Shown: in pieces, positions 28,247 through 36,837 of the stretch
How positions within the stretch are numbered: position 1 is the stretch's first letter
Layout: every line of letters starts with the position of its first letter
Assembly: GCF_018449435.1 (NCBI RefSeq)
Contig: NZ_JAHCMU010000009.1
Location: forward strand, 122,328 to 186,327
Origin: Flagellimonas sp. 389
Lineage (GTDB): Bacteria > Bacteroidota > Bacteroidia > Flavobacteriales > Flavobacteriaceae
Length of the DNA stretch: 64,000 nucleotides
Reading direction: 5' to 3'
Translations under genes and position numbers: made by a program
The notes under the pieces: model-generated
Seen by the model: the letters and a program-made list of their open reading frames with translations, nothing else
Database searches by the model: none
What the model was told of the DNA's origin: nothing

Positions 28247-29203
28247 TTAGATTTTAAAAAAAGAATCGACAAACTCATACTTATTGAAGACCTGTAAATC
28301 ATCTATACCCTCGCCTACTCCAATATATTTTACGGGTATCTGAAACTGGTCTGAAATACCGATTACAACCCCGCCTTTGGCCGTGCCATCCAATTTGGTT
28401 ACCGCCAAACTACTAACTTCTGTGGCCTTGGTGAACTGTTTTGCCTGTTCAAAAGCATTTTGCCCTGTTGAACCATCCAATACCAGCAATACTTCGTGCG
28501 GAGCGTTGGGAACGACTTTTTGCATCACCCGTTTCACCTTAGAAAGTTCATTCATTAGATTGACTTTATTGTGCAATCTACCCGCAGTATCGATTAAAAC
28601 GATGTCTGCATTGTCCGCCACTGCTGAATTAAGTGTATCAAAAGCGACGGATGCAGGGTCACTGCCCATTTTTTGTTTAATTATGGGTACGTCAACACGT
28701 TTTGCCCAGACTTCCAACTGATCAATTGCCGCGGCTCTAAAGGTATCCCCTGCTCCCAATACCACTTTTAATCCTTGGTTTTTGAATTGGTTGGCCAGCT
28801 TTCCAATAGTCGTGGTCTTCCCCACGCCATTTACACCAACCACCATAATCACATACGGTCTTTTGTCAGTCGGGACAACAAACTCGGTATCTTCACCAAT
28901 ATGCGTTTCTGAAAGTAGGCCCGCAATTTCCTCTCTAAGAATCGTATTGAGCTCATCGGTTCCTAAATATTTATCTTGAGAGACCCGCTTTTCTATACGT
29001 TCTATAATCTTTAGGGTAGTATCAACACCAACATCCGAAGTAATCAAAATTTCTTCGAGGTTATCCAAAACCTCGTCATCAACTTTGGATTTACCTGCTA
29101 CTGCTTTGCTCAATTTGCCAAAAAAACTCGTTTTTGACTTTTCGAGTCCCTTATCAAGGGTTTCTTTTTTGTCTGAAGAAAAAATCTTTTTAAATAGGCT
29201 CAT
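28247..29203 (-). CDS. ftsY: Signal recognition particle receptor FtsY
   Basis: A 318-residue SRP GTPase that receives ribosome-SRP complexes at the membrane. It has a short charged N-terminal region, the four-helix N domain and the G domain with GVNGVGKTTTIGKLA (P-loop), DTFRAAAIDQL, IDTAGRLHNK and TKLDGTAKGG. I use the ATG at 29201-29203 (MSLFKKIF) rather than the TTG two codons upstream. It follows the rpmB-rpmG-DUF4295 group, from which a terminator separates it. A TATCTTTG element (29223-29230) is a possible -7 box. Confidence 0.97.
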   Translation of the reverse strand: MSLFKKIFSSDKKETLDKGLEKSKTSFFGKLSKAVAGKSKVDDEVLDNLEEILITSDVGVDTTLKIIERIEKRVSQDKYLGTDELNTILREEIAGLLSETHIGEDTEFVVPTDKRPYVIMVVGVNGVGKTTTIGKLANQFKNQGLKVVLGAGDTFRAAAIDQLEVWAKRVDVPIIKQKMGSDPASVAFDTLNSAVADNADIVLIDTAGRLHNKVNLMNELSKVKRVMQKVVPNAPHEVLLVLDGSTGQNAFEQAKQFTKATEVSSLAVTKLDGTAKGGVVIGISDQFQIPVKYIGVGEGIDDLQVFNKYEFVDSFFKI

Positions 29204-29330
29204 ATACAATCAACATAAGCGTCAAAGATAGGAAAGTAAGGGGAGTTTTGTTAAAGCTATCGAATAGTTTAGCATAGAATAAAACTCCTAAATTTAGTTT
29301 TTAAATCATTGTTCTTTTTGAAAAAGTCCA

Positions 29331-29361
29331 AAAATAAAAAAAGCCGCTTAAAAAGCGGCTT
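29331..29361 (-). terminator. Intrinsic terminator after the rpmB-rpmG-DUF4295 operon
   Basis: Arms AAGCCGCTT (29341-29349) and AAGCGGCTT (29353-29361) form a perfect 9-pair stem. The - strand then runs into T-rich sequence (complement of 29331-29340). It lies 22 bases past the DUF4295 stop. Confidence 0.88.
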
Positions 29362-29383
29362 AATATATCGTGATAGGGGTTGG

Positions 29384-29536
29384 TTATTTTTTGTTCAACC
29401 AATCGTTCACTAATTCTGGTGACATTACCGACTCCACAAAAGTATATGCTCCAGTTTTAGGGGATTTTACCATTTTGATGGCCTTTGTCAATCTTTTTGA
29501 ACTACCCTGTAGTGTTGCTACCGTTTTCTTTGCCAT
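29384..29536 (-). CDS. DUF4295 small basic protein
   Basis: A 50-residue protein translated by hand: it opens MAKKTVATLQGSSKRLTKAI and ends NDWLNKK. It matches the small DUF4295 family that follows rpmG in Bacteroidota and is probably a ribosome-associated protein. The ATG lies at 29534-29536, 10 bases after the rpmG stop. It is short enough to be missed by a 60-residue ORF cut-off. Confidence 0.9.
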   Translation of the reverse strand: MAKKTVATLQGSSKRLTKAIKMVKSPKTGAYTFVESVMSPELVNDWLNKK

Positions 29537-29546
29537 GGTTCAATAC

Positions 29547-29729
29547 TTATTTAATTTCTTTATGAACTGTCATACGTTTTAGAATAGGATTGAATTTTTT
29601 GATTTCCATCCTATCTGGCGTATTCTTCTTATTTTTCGTAGTAATGTAACGCGAAGTTCCTGGCATTCCAGATTCTTTGTGCTCTGTACACTCTAAAATA
29701 ACTTGAATTCTATTTCCTTTCTTTGCCAT
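29547..29729 (-). CDS. rpmG: 50S ribosomal protein L33
   Basis: A 60-residue basic protein with the L33 pattern [34 protein letters not shown] and a C-terminal [14 protein letters not shown]. The zinc-ribbon cysteine pairs of the C+ form are missing (only one Cys), so this is the zinc-independent type. It lies 27 bases after rpmB. Confidence 0.97.
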   Translation of the reverse strand: MAKKGNRIQVILECTEHKESGMPGTSRYITTKNKKNTPDRMEIKKFNPILKRMTVHKEIK

Positions 29730-29756
29730 TGTATCGTACTTAAAATGTAATCTTTA

Positions 29757-29984
29757 CTATTTTTTGGAGTTCATTTCCTTTAAAACAGCAGAGATTCCCT
29801 TCTTATTGATAATTTTTAAACCTCTGGAGGAAACGTTCAAAGTGACCCAACGGTCTTCTTCGGGAATATAAAATTTCTTTTTAGAAATATTTACATCGAA
29901 TCTTCTCTTGGTTTTATTTATGGAAAAGGATACGTTGTTTCCAAACATCACCTTTTTTCCTGTAACTTCACAAATCTTAGACAT
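29757..29984 (-). CDS. rpmB: 50S ribosomal protein L28
   Basis: A 75-residue protein with MSKICEVTGKKVMFGNNVS at the start and RRFDVNISKKKFYIPEEDRW in the middle, both typical of L28. It is the first gene of the rpmB-rpmG-DUF4295 operon and has a good upstream promoter match at 30018-30049. Confidence 0.97.
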   Translation of the reverse strand: MSKICEVTGKKVMFGNNVSFSINKTKRRFDVNISKKKFYIPEEDRWVTLNVSSRGLKIINKKGISAVLKEMNSKK

Positions 29985-30017
29985 CTCCCTAACTTTTGAG
30001 TGATTTTATTGAGGCTG

Positions 30018-30049
30018 CAAATTTATGGCATTTTAATGGGACGCACAAA
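30018..30049 (-). promoter_or_regulatory. Promoter of rpmB-rpmG-DUF4295
   Basis: On the - strand TTTG (30046-30049) and TAAATTTG (30018-30025) are separated by 20 bases, matching the Bacteroidota -33/-7 consensus (TTTG and TAnnTTTG). The predicted start leaves a leader of about 25 bases before the rpmB ATG. Confidence 0.65.
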
Positions 30050-30057
30050 ATTCTTTT

Positions 30058-31305
30058 TTAGAAATTTAAAATTTCTTTTAGTACTAATTCAAATGCCTTG
30101 TTTACAGACTTCTGTACGATACGCTCTCTGTGATTTCCCATGACGAATTTTTTAGCAAAAGTACGCTCGGGAGTACTTATCCCAATAAAGACCGTTCCCA
30201 CTGCTTCATCTGAATCTCCCTTGGCAGGACCTGCATTTCCCGTTGTTGCAATAGCGAAATCTGTTTCCAATAGTTGTTTAACATTTTCAGCCATTGCAAT
30301 TGCCACTTCTTCACTGACCACAGAATATTTTTTTACCAACTCTTCGGATACGCCCAGAGTCTTAACCTTAGCTTCCGTTGCATAACTTACAATACTTCCT
30401 TTAAAATAAGCTGATGCTCCCGGAACAGAAGTTAGTTGTTGTGCTATTTTACCACCTGTAAAACTTTCTGCAGTGGACAATGTCAGCTGTTTTTGGGTTA
30501 ACAGTTTTCCAACTTGTACTTCTATGGACTCGTCTTCTTCTTCTCCATAGATAATATCACCAATCAAAGGATAAAGCTTTTTCACTTCGGATTCAAGTGC
30601 GAGCACCAAACTTTCCTTATCCGTTCCTTTTGTACTAAGTCGGAGTCTTACCCGGCCCAAGTTGGGCAAATATGCCAGCTTTATAGCATCTGGCAAGTTG
30701 TCCTCCCAGTCCTCTATTTTTTCTGCAATAGCACTTTCACCCAAACCATAGGTCATTATGGTTTTATGGATAATATATGGACGTTCGTATTCATTTATAA
30801 TTTTTGGCAGAATAGCACTTGTCATAAGACCCTTCATCTCAAAAGGTACTCCTGGCAAAGAAACGAAAACAGTTTTTCCTTTCTTCATCCAAAGTCCTGG
30901 GGCGGTACCATGCGCATTATGTAATATCTCAGCCTTAGAAGGCACCAAAGCCTGTTTTCTATTTAGGTCGGATATTGGCGTGGGAATGTATTTTTTGAAT
31001 AGCATCTCAATATGGGCCAAGACCTTTTTATCCAGAACTAGCTCATCATCAAAGAACTGACACAGCGTTGACTTGGTGACATCATCTTTAGTAGGGCCCA
31101 AGCCACCTGTGATAATAACCACGGAAGACCTCTCGTGAGCTATTTCCAAGGCATCTAAAATATGGTTTCGGTTATCTTGAATTGATGTTATTTGATAAAC
31201 CGAAACCCCTATTTTATTTAACTCTTTGGATATAAATGCAGAATTGGAGTCTACAATTTGTCCAATGAGGATTTCATCCCCAATGGTAATTATTTCTGCC
31301 TGCAT
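30058..31305 (-). CDS. cinA: CinA family protein (molybdopterin-binding plus NMN amidohydrolase domains)
   Basis: A 415-residue two-domain protein. The N-terminal MoCF-like domain shows [19 protein letters not shown] and [13 protein letters not shown], and the C-terminal CinA domain shows [20 protein letters not shown] and [18 protein letters not shown]. The C-terminal domain deamidates nicotinamide mononucleotide in NAD recycling; the N-terminal domain is a pyrophosphatase-type domain. Its start abuts the stop of the Hpt gene. Confidence 0.95.
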   Translation of the reverse strand: MQAEIITIGDEILIGQIVDSNSAFISKELNKIGVSVYQITSIQDNRNHILDALEIAHERSSVVIITGGLGPTKDDVTKSTLCQFFDDELVLDKKVLAHIEMLFKKYIPTPISDLNRKQALVPSKAEILHNAHGTAPGLWMKKGKTVFVSLPGVPFEMKGLMTSAILPKIINEYERPYIIHKTIMTYGLGESAIAEKIEDWEDNLPDAIKLAYLPNLGRVRLRLSTKGTDKESLVLALESEVKKLYPLIGDIIYGEEEDESIEVQVGKLLTQKQLTLSTAESFTGGKIAQQLTSVPGASAYFKGSIVSYATEAKVKTLGVSEELVKKYSVVSEEVAIAMAENVKQLLETDFAIATTGNAGPAKGDSDEAVGTVFIGISTPERTFAKKFVMGNHRERIVQKSVNKAFELVLKEILNF

Positions 31306-31644
31306 TTATAAGTCAAAGTCTTTTTTAAGTTCTGAAATTACTTGATGTACATCCTTTTTAAGCATTGGAAATTTATCTTTGATTTCATGCATATTTGAAA
31401 CATTCTTTCCTAGGGTTTCAATTTCAAGTGCAGTAGCTCGTGTTTGTTCCATACCCAATAAATCCACGTTCGGTTTTATTTTATGGGCCAACTTGTACAC
31501 GTTTTCATAGTCCTCGCTTTCAATAGCTTTTTCCAAACCTTCTAAATCTGTGGGGACTTCTTCCAAAAAAACAGAAATTACAGAGACTATAAAATCTTGA
31601 TCGCCTTCTGCCATTTCATTTATTTTGTCGAGGTTGTATATCAT
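31306..31644 (-). CDS. Stand-alone histidine phosphotransfer (Hpt) domain protein
   Basis: A 112-residue helical protein with YKLAHKIKPNVDLLGM around residues 50-65; His54 is the likely phosphorylated histidine. Length and motif match single-domain Hpt proteins of phosphorelays. It sits between the FAH-family gene (1-base overlap) and cinA with no kinase or response regulator in the window, so its partners are elsewhere. Confidence 0.8.
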   Translation of the reverse strand: MIYNLDKINEMAEGDQDFIVSVISVFLEEVPTDLEGLEKAIESEDYENVYKLAHKIKPNVDLLGMEQTRATALEIETLGKNVSNMHEIKDKFPMLKKDVHQVISELKKDFDL

Positions 31645-32255
31645 TATTTCACATTAATTTCAAACATCGTTTCTCCTTCCAGTGTACCAGAAAGGTAATC
31701 ATTTGGACTTACTTTACCAACCCCGGCTGGTGTACCAGTAAACAGAATATCCCCTTTTTTAAGCATAAAATAGGTAGAAACATATGAAATTAACTCATCT
31801 ATCTTCCACAGCATCAGCGATGTATTACCAATTTGTACATTTTCCCCATTTTTTAACAAGGAAAACCTTAATTTGTCAGTATTTTCATACTTATCTTTAG
31901 ACATCCATTTACCTATGACTGCTGCTCCATCAAAACCTTTTGCTTTTTCCCATGGCAAACCTTTTGCCTTGAGCTTGGATTGAAGATCTCTTGCCGTAAA
32001 ATCTATTCCCAATCCAACTTCATCATAATAGGTGTGCGCAAACTCTTTTGCAATGTGTTTTCCTACCTTCTTTATTTTAACCAAAACTTCTACCTCATAA
32101 TGTATATCGTTGGAAAATTCAGGAATATAGAAATCTTGCTCCATGGGCAGAATAGAGGAATCTGGTTTTATAAAAACGACAGGTTCTTCTGGACGTTCAT
32201 TTTTTAATTCGTCAATATGGGCAGCATAATTTCTGCCGATGCATATCAGTTTCAT
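31644..32255 (-). CDS. Fumarylacetoacetate hydrolase family protein
   Basis: A 203-residue FAH-fold enzyme: MKLICIGRNYAAHIDELKN, HYEVEVLVKI (metal-binding Glu pair), GIDFTARDLQSKLKAKGLPW and GDILFTGTPAGVGKV. Short members act as acylpyruvate hydrolases or oxaloacetate decarboxylases. It overlaps the Hpt gene start by one base and belongs to the esterase-exonuclease-FAH-Hpt-cinA run. Confidence 0.92.
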   Translation of the reverse strand: MKLICIGRNYAAHIDELKNERPEEPVVFIKPDSSILPMEQDFYIPEFSNDIHYEVEVLVKIKKVGKHIAKEFAHTYYDEVGLGIDFTARDLQSKLKAKGLPWEKAKGFDGAAVIGKWMSKDKYENTDKLRFSLLKNGENVQIGNTSLMLWKIDELISYVSTYFMLKKGDILFTGTPAGVGKVSPNDYLSGTLEGETMFEINVK

Positions 32256-32280
32256 AGTGTTATAATAATTGGGGTTGTTT

Positions 32281-33057
32281 TTAAGATAACTTGTTATTAA
32301 GCTTGCTCAGCTTTATTTGTGTGAGAACCTTTTTGGTATACAGTGGAAAATCAGCATTTAAAATCCAGCCAAAATAGCCAGGTTCTTTTTCCATAACTTC
32401 ATCTACGGTTTTATCCTTATGTTTCCCAAAGGAAAAGATAGGTTCATTTTTCTTGTTCACGCCTATAAATCCTGCAAAGTCCAAGGATTGTTTACGAGTA
32501 GTGAACTCAGAAAGCTTTTTCATGTTGTTCTCTAGTTCTGGATACCTGTCCAGCTGCGCCAACAGCACTTCATAAGTAGCTAAGGTATCTGCTTCTGCAC
32601 TATGTGCATCTTCTAAGTTTTTATCGCAATAGAATTTGTAGGCCGCTCCTAACGTTCGTTTTTCCATTTTATGAAAAATGGTCTGTACGTCAACCGAAAC
32701 CATATTCTTCATATCAAAATCTACATCCGCTCTTAACATCTCTTCGGCCAGTAAAGGAATATCGAACCTATCAGAATTAAAACCTGCCAAATCACTGTCC
32801 TTTATCATCTTGTAGATTTCTTTGGACAATTGCTTGAACGTTGGTTCATCAGCAACTTTTTCATCGGAAATACCATGTACCAAAACAACTTCTGGGGGAA
32901 TGGGCATTTCTGGGTTAACGAGCCATGTCCTGCTTTCTTTATTTCCATTTGGAAAAACCTTTAGAATAGAAATTTCAACAATTCTATCTTTGGCTACGTT
33001 AGTCCCAGTAGTTTCCAAATCGAAAAAACATATTGGTTTGGTAAGTTTTAGTTCCAT
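32281..33057 (-). CDS. DnaQ-like 3'-5' exonuclease
   Basis: A 258-residue DEDD exonuclease with ExoI motif FFDLETTG (Asp13, Glu15), a FNSDRFDIPLLAEEML ExoII segment and AHSAEADTLATYEV (ExoIII, His/Asp). It resembles the polymerase III epsilon proofreading family but carries a C-terminal extension (FAGFIGVNKKNEPIFSFGKH) found in stand-alone flavobacterial forms. It lies 9 bases after the esterase gene. Confidence 0.92.
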   Translation of the reverse strand: MELKLTKPICFFDLETTGTNVAKDRIVEISILKVFPNGNKESRTWLVNPEMPIPPEVVLVHGISDEKVADEPTFKQLSKEIYKMIKDSDLAGFNSDRFDIPLLAEEMLRADVDFDMKNMVSVDVQTIFHKMEKRTLGAAYKFYCDKNLEDAHSAEADTLATYEVLLAQLDRYPELENNMKKLSEFTTRKQSLDFAGFIGVNKKNEPIFSFGKHKDKTVDEVMEKEPGYFGWILNADFPLYTKKVLTQIKLSKLNNKLS

Positions 33058-33066
33058 AAAACAGTT

Positions 33067-33849
33067 TTAACGTGATTTAGAAAATAGCCAAGAAAGCAAT
33101 TCTGGTTCTGCAAAGGCATTATCCCAACTATTGTGGCCGACTCCGGGGTAAACAGTATAGGTAACGTTGATATCTTTATCCTTCATTGCTTTTACCATAT
33201 TGGCCGAATACTTTTCCGGGACAACATCATCAGCATCGCCATGAAAAACCCACCAGTCTGGTTTAGTTAGTTTTTTGCTTATTTTCGGATTTGCACCTCC
33301 ACAAACGGGAAATGCCGCAGCGAACATCTTTGGATTCCTTTTCACAAGTTCAAATGTACCCATTCCCCCCATAGAAAGTCCTCCTACGTATATTTTACGT
33401 TTATCCAGTTTGTACCTTCTTTTTAAATCTTTTAACAAGCCTTCCAACAAAAGCATATCTTTTGTGGGGGCACTGTCCTCATAAAAAACAAATTCCCTAT
33501 TGGGCATTTCTCCTTTTACATCTACTTTGGACCACGAACTATTTGCAGCACATTGGGGAAATACCACAATTGTTGGATAATTATTTCTTACTTCTTCTTT
33601 TTGGAACAGGCCAGACCCATGCACTAGCTGGCTTTTATTATCATTTCCTCTTTCTCCAGATCCGTGCAACAGTACTATTAATGGATATTTTTCCGAAGCA
33701 TCATAGTCTTTTGGCAATAGCATACGATATGGGAGACTATCCCCATCCTTTTCAAAAATCATTTTTTGATAGTCAGAAGAGTTTTGTGCCGTCATGCTCA
33801 TACTAACAAATAAAAGACATGTTGCATAAAAAGAGATTATAATTCTCAT
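33067..33849 (-). CDS. Secreted alpha/beta-hydrolase (esterase/peptidase family S9-like)
   Basis: A 260-residue protein with a signal peptide (ISFYATCLLFVSMSMTA) and an alpha/beta-hydrolase fold. LIVLLHGSGERGNDN is the oxyanion region, GLSMGGMGTFEL carries the nucleophile serine, WWVFHGDADDVVP the acid and GVGHNSWDNAF the histidine. This is the pattern of the poly(3-hydroxybutyrate) depolymerase/feruloyl esterase-like group. Substrate unknown. Confidence 0.88.
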   Translation of the reverse strand: MRIIISFYATCLLFVSMSMTAQNSSDYQKMIFEKDGDSLPYRMLLPKDYDASEKYPLIVLLHGSGERGNDNKSQLVHGSGLFQKEEVRNNYPTIVVFPQCAANSSWSKVDVKGEMPNREFVFYEDSAPTKDMLLLEGLLKDLKRRYKLDKRKIYVGGLSMGGMGTFELVKRNPKMFAAAFPVCGGANPKISKKLTKPDWWVFHGDADDVVPEKYSANMVKAMKDKDINVTYTVYPGVGHNSWDNAFAEPELLSWLFSKSR

Positions 33850-33915
33850 TGATTGATGAATTGAATTAAACCTCTAAATTAACAATAGTGAAAGAAATAA
33901 ATGTGCTTTTTTGGA

Positions 33916-35280
33916 CTAGATTTCCCTATTTATATCCCAAGCTTCAAGATAATCTGCTACCGTTTTTACAAACATACCTCCCAAAGCGCCATTTACAACC
34001 CTATGATCATAGCTATGGGAAAGGAACATTTTACTTCGGATACCTATATATTCTCCTTGGTCGGTCTCAATTACAGCCGGAATTTTCCGTATCGCTCCCA
34101 AAGCCAAAATACCCACCTGAGGTTGGTTGATAATTGGTGTTCCAAACACACTGCCAAAAGTACCCACATTGGTAACGGTGTAGGTACCATCTTTGATTTC
34201 ATCTGGCTTTAGCTGATTGGTTCTTGCTCTATTGGCAAGGTCGTTCACCGTTTTTGCCATGCCCACCAAATTAAGTTGATCAGCATTTTTTATAACCGGC
34301 ACTATAAGATTCCCATCTGGAAGTGCTGCCGCCATTCCTAGGTTGATGTTTTTCTTTTTAATCACTTTATCGCCATCCAAGGAAATATTGACCATTGGAT
34401 ACTTTTTTAAAGCAGTGGCCACAGCTTCCATAAAAATTGGTGTGAAAGTCAATTTTTCACCTTCTCTTTCCTCAAAAGCTTTTTTGTTCTTATTTCTCCA
34501 ATTGACCACATTGGTCACATCTACCTCAACAAAACTTTGAACATGGGCAGATGTGGCAATACTATCCACCATATGCTGCGCAATCAGTTTTCCCATGCGG
34601 GTCAATGGAATTATTTCATTACCATCGCCTACAGGCATTGATACAGGTGTTTTGGGTTTTTCCAATGGTGCTTTTGAAATTTCTGGCACAGGAGGAGCTT
34701 TGACTACTTCTGTGACTGTTGGTTCTACTTTTGTAACTGCGCTTCCGTTTGAGGAACGATGCTCCAAAAATGCCTTTATATCGTTTTTGGTTACTCTACC
34801 TTCCTTACCTGTCCCTATAATGGATTCCAACTCTTCCATTGAAACACCTTCTTCCTTTGCAATATTTTTTACCAAAGGGGAATAAAACCGTTCCGAATCG
34901 GAAAAATCATGTGCTGTTGCGGTAGCAGTTTCTTTAGCTGATTGCATTTGATACTCCAATGCTGCAACTGGTTCTTCAATTGGTTCCGACGCTTCAACCT
35001 GCCCTTCATCGATAGATACAGGTGAGTCTGTATTTTCGCCATCTGTTTGTATAACGGCAACCACCTCACCAACTTTAATGACATCGTCAACTTCAAAACG
35101 TTTTTCAAGCAATATGCCCTCTACCTCACTGGGAACTTCTGAGTCAACTTTGTCCGTCGCAATTTCAAAAATAGCTTCGTCCAACTCTATAGTATCCCCA
35201 ATTTCTTTTAACCATGTGGTCAGCGTTGCTTCTGCGACACTCTCTCCCATCTGTGGTAATTTCAATTCAAATTTTGACAT
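33916..35280 (-). CDS. Dihydrolipoamide acyltransferase, E2 of a 2-oxo acid dehydrogenase
   Basis: A 454-residue E2 with one lipoyl domain (EIATDKVDSEVP, lipoyl Lys44), a Ser/Pro-rich linker, a peripheral-subunit-binding domain (FYSPLVKNIAKEEGVSMEEL) and a C-terminal catalytic domain with the HSYDHRVVNGALGG active site. The sequence MGESVAEATLTTWLKEIGD and the context-free single gene suggest the branched-chain rather than the pyruvate complex. E1 and E3 genes are not adjacent. A TATTTTTG element (35318-35325) may be its -7 box. Confidence 0.93.
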   Translation of the reverse strand: MSKFELKLPQMGESVAEATLTTWLKEIGDTIELDEAIFEIATDKVDSEVPSEVEGILLEKRFEVDDVIKVGEVVAVIQTDGENTDSPVSIDEGQVEASEPIEEPVAALEYQMQSAKETATATAHDFSDSERFYSPLVKNIAKEEGVSMEELESIIGTGKEGRVTKNDIKAFLEHRSSNGSAVTKVEPTVTEVVKAPPVPEISKAPLEKPKTPVSMPVGDGNEIIPLTRMGKLIAQHMVDSIATSAHVQSFVEVDVTNVVNWRNKNKKAFEEREGEKLTFTPIFMEAVATALKKYPMVNISLDGDKVIKKKNINLGMAAALPDGNLIVPVIKNADQLNLVGMAKTVNDLANRARTNQLKPDEIKDGTYTVTNVGTFGSVFGTPIINQPQVGILALGAIRKIPAVIETDQGEYIGIRSKMFLSHSYDHRVVNGALGGMFVKTVADYLEAWDINREI

Positions 35281-35374
35281 ATTCTTATTTAACGTAGTGA
35301 TATCGACTTGTATTTTGCAAAAATAACAAAGAATTCAACGCATCCTTAATTTATATGCATTATTTAATACGTTG

Positions 35375-35995
35375 TTAACTTGCTTTTATCGAACTTTCAA
35401 ACGGTACCCTGTTCAAAATACTTCTTCCCAGAGTAACCTCATCTGCATATTCCAGCTCATCGCCCACCGCTATTCCTCGTGCTATAGTCGATGTGGTTAC
35501 ACCAAGACCTTCCAATTGTTTATAAATGTAAAAGTTTGTGGTATCACCCTCCATGGTTGGACTCAGTGCAAAAATAAGTTCTTGTACATTCTTTTCCTTA
35601 ACTCTGGTAATCAACGAACTTATGTTCAGGTTTTGTGGCCCTACTCCTTCCATTGGAGATATTTTACCCCCCAATACATGATAAAGTCCTTGGTACTGCG
35701 ATGTATTTTCTATTGCCATTACATCCCTTATATCTTCCACAACACAGACTACGGTCTCATCACGTTTGGCACTGGAACATATTTCACACAATTCCGTATC
35801 CGAAATATTATGACAGTTTTTGCAAAAATTGATTTGATTTCTGAGGCTTACCAAAGCATTGGACAACAAATTGGTTCTTTCCTCGGGTTGGTTCAAAAGG
35901 TGTAGTACAAGTCTAAGTGCCGTCCTTTTCCCAATACCAGGTAACTGGGACATTTCATAAACAGCATTCTCTAAAAGTTTTGATGAAAACTCCAT
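35375..35995 (-). CDS. recR: Recombination protein RecR
   Basis: A 206-residue RecFOR-pathway protein: helix-hairpin-helix near the N-terminus ([17 protein letters not shown]), a four-cysteine zinc finger ([16 protein letters not shown]), then a Toprim domain ([16 protein letters not shown] and the [10 protein letters not shown] segment). Length matches the family. A TAATTTTG element (36012-36019) lies just upstream. Confidence 0.97.
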   Translation of the reverse strand: MEFSSKLLENAVYEMSQLPGIGKRTALRLVLHLLNQPEERTNLLSNALVSLRNQINFCKNCHNISDTELCEICSSAKRDETVVCVVEDIRDVMAIENTSQYQGLYHVLGGKISPMEGVGPQNLNISSLITRVKEKNVQELIFALSPTMEGDTTNFYIYKQLEGLGVTTSTIARGIAVGDELEYADEVTLGRSILNRVPFESSIKAS

Positions 35996-36121
35996 ACCTT
36001 TAAATATTGAACAAAATTACAATTTTACCACTACCTATGTTAATCTGAAGGAATACAAGTCTTCTCTTTTAAACAAAAAACAAAATATCCCAATATCTTT
36101 TGTAACTGATAAGGCTCTAAT

Positions 36122-36481
36122 TTAGTATTGACCTGTAGCCAATAGCACCAAAGTGCAAGCGACTTCAACATCAATACCTGCCTGTTCAAGGATCTGTTGA
36201 AATTCAGGATTCTCTGTACCGGGATTGAAAATAACCCGTCTTGGATTTAAATCAAGTATATTTTGATAATACTGTTTCTGCCTAGTAGGGTTCATATAAA
36301 GCGTAATGGTCTCCAAGTTTTCAAAACCATTGAGGTTATTTTTTATTTCTACATTGGAAACACTACCCTCCCTTAATCCAAATGCCTCTGTTTCAATTTT
36401 TTTTTCGATTAATCTGCGAATTACAATGTTACTATACCTACTTGGGTTTAATGATGCCCCAAAAACCAGAGTCTTAACCAT
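36122..36481 (-). CDS. CoA-binding domain protein
   Basis: A 119-residue Rossmann-like protein of the YccU/CoA_binding_2 family: TLVFGASLNPSRYSNIVIRRL at the start, PTRQKQYYQNILDLNPRRVI and a C-terminal NPGTENPEFQQILEQAG with GIDVEVACTLVLL. Small members bind CoA; the cellular role is unclear. It stands alone, transcribed away from a 356-base spacer. Confidence 0.88.
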   Translation of the reverse strand: MVKTLVFGASLNPSRYSNIVIRRLIEKKIETEAFGLREGSVSNVEIKNNLNGFENLETITLYMNPTRQKQYYQNILDLNPRRVIFNPGTENPEFQQILEQAGIDVEVACTLVLLATGQY

Positions 36482-36837
36482 TTGTTAATTTTAATGTTAA
36501 ACTAAATCAAAGATTGTAACTAATCAAAAAAAAACTCGTCTATTGTACGTACAAAATTAATCATTGGTAAGACTGTATCTTTTATAGTTAATGGTTAGTG
36601 TTTAGTATAGCTTATCAATGAACAAGGCCTTGGTCAATACTTTTATAGTTGGCACCAGGGCCTTTCTTCTTCATAACTCCCTATAATTGATGGAATTCCG
36701 CAATACTTTTATGCAATTTAAAATAACCTGTTGTTTTTGTTAAAAAATGTTAAAATCCATATTGGATGTAACAACCAGCAAAAAGCATCGTCTCGTTAGT
36801 ATCATCAATCAATAATCAATCAAAAACGAACAAAGTC
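36482..36837. other. 356-base non-coding spacer with decayed heptamers and a hairpin
   Basis: No credible ORF. It holds three GTTARTG-like heptamers (36587-36607), a duplicated CTTTTATAGTT (36579-36589 and 36640-36650), and an 11-pair hairpin AAGGCCTTGGT/ACCAGGGCCTT (36624-36634 with 36654-36664, one G-U). The last 100 bases should contain the promoter of the TonB-dependent receptor gene, but no clear TAnnTTTG element is visible. Confidence 0.6.

Noticed and set aside
30514..30924. 136-residue ORF antisense to cinA
   Set aside because: Antisense shadow; cinA is intact and family-typical on the other strand.
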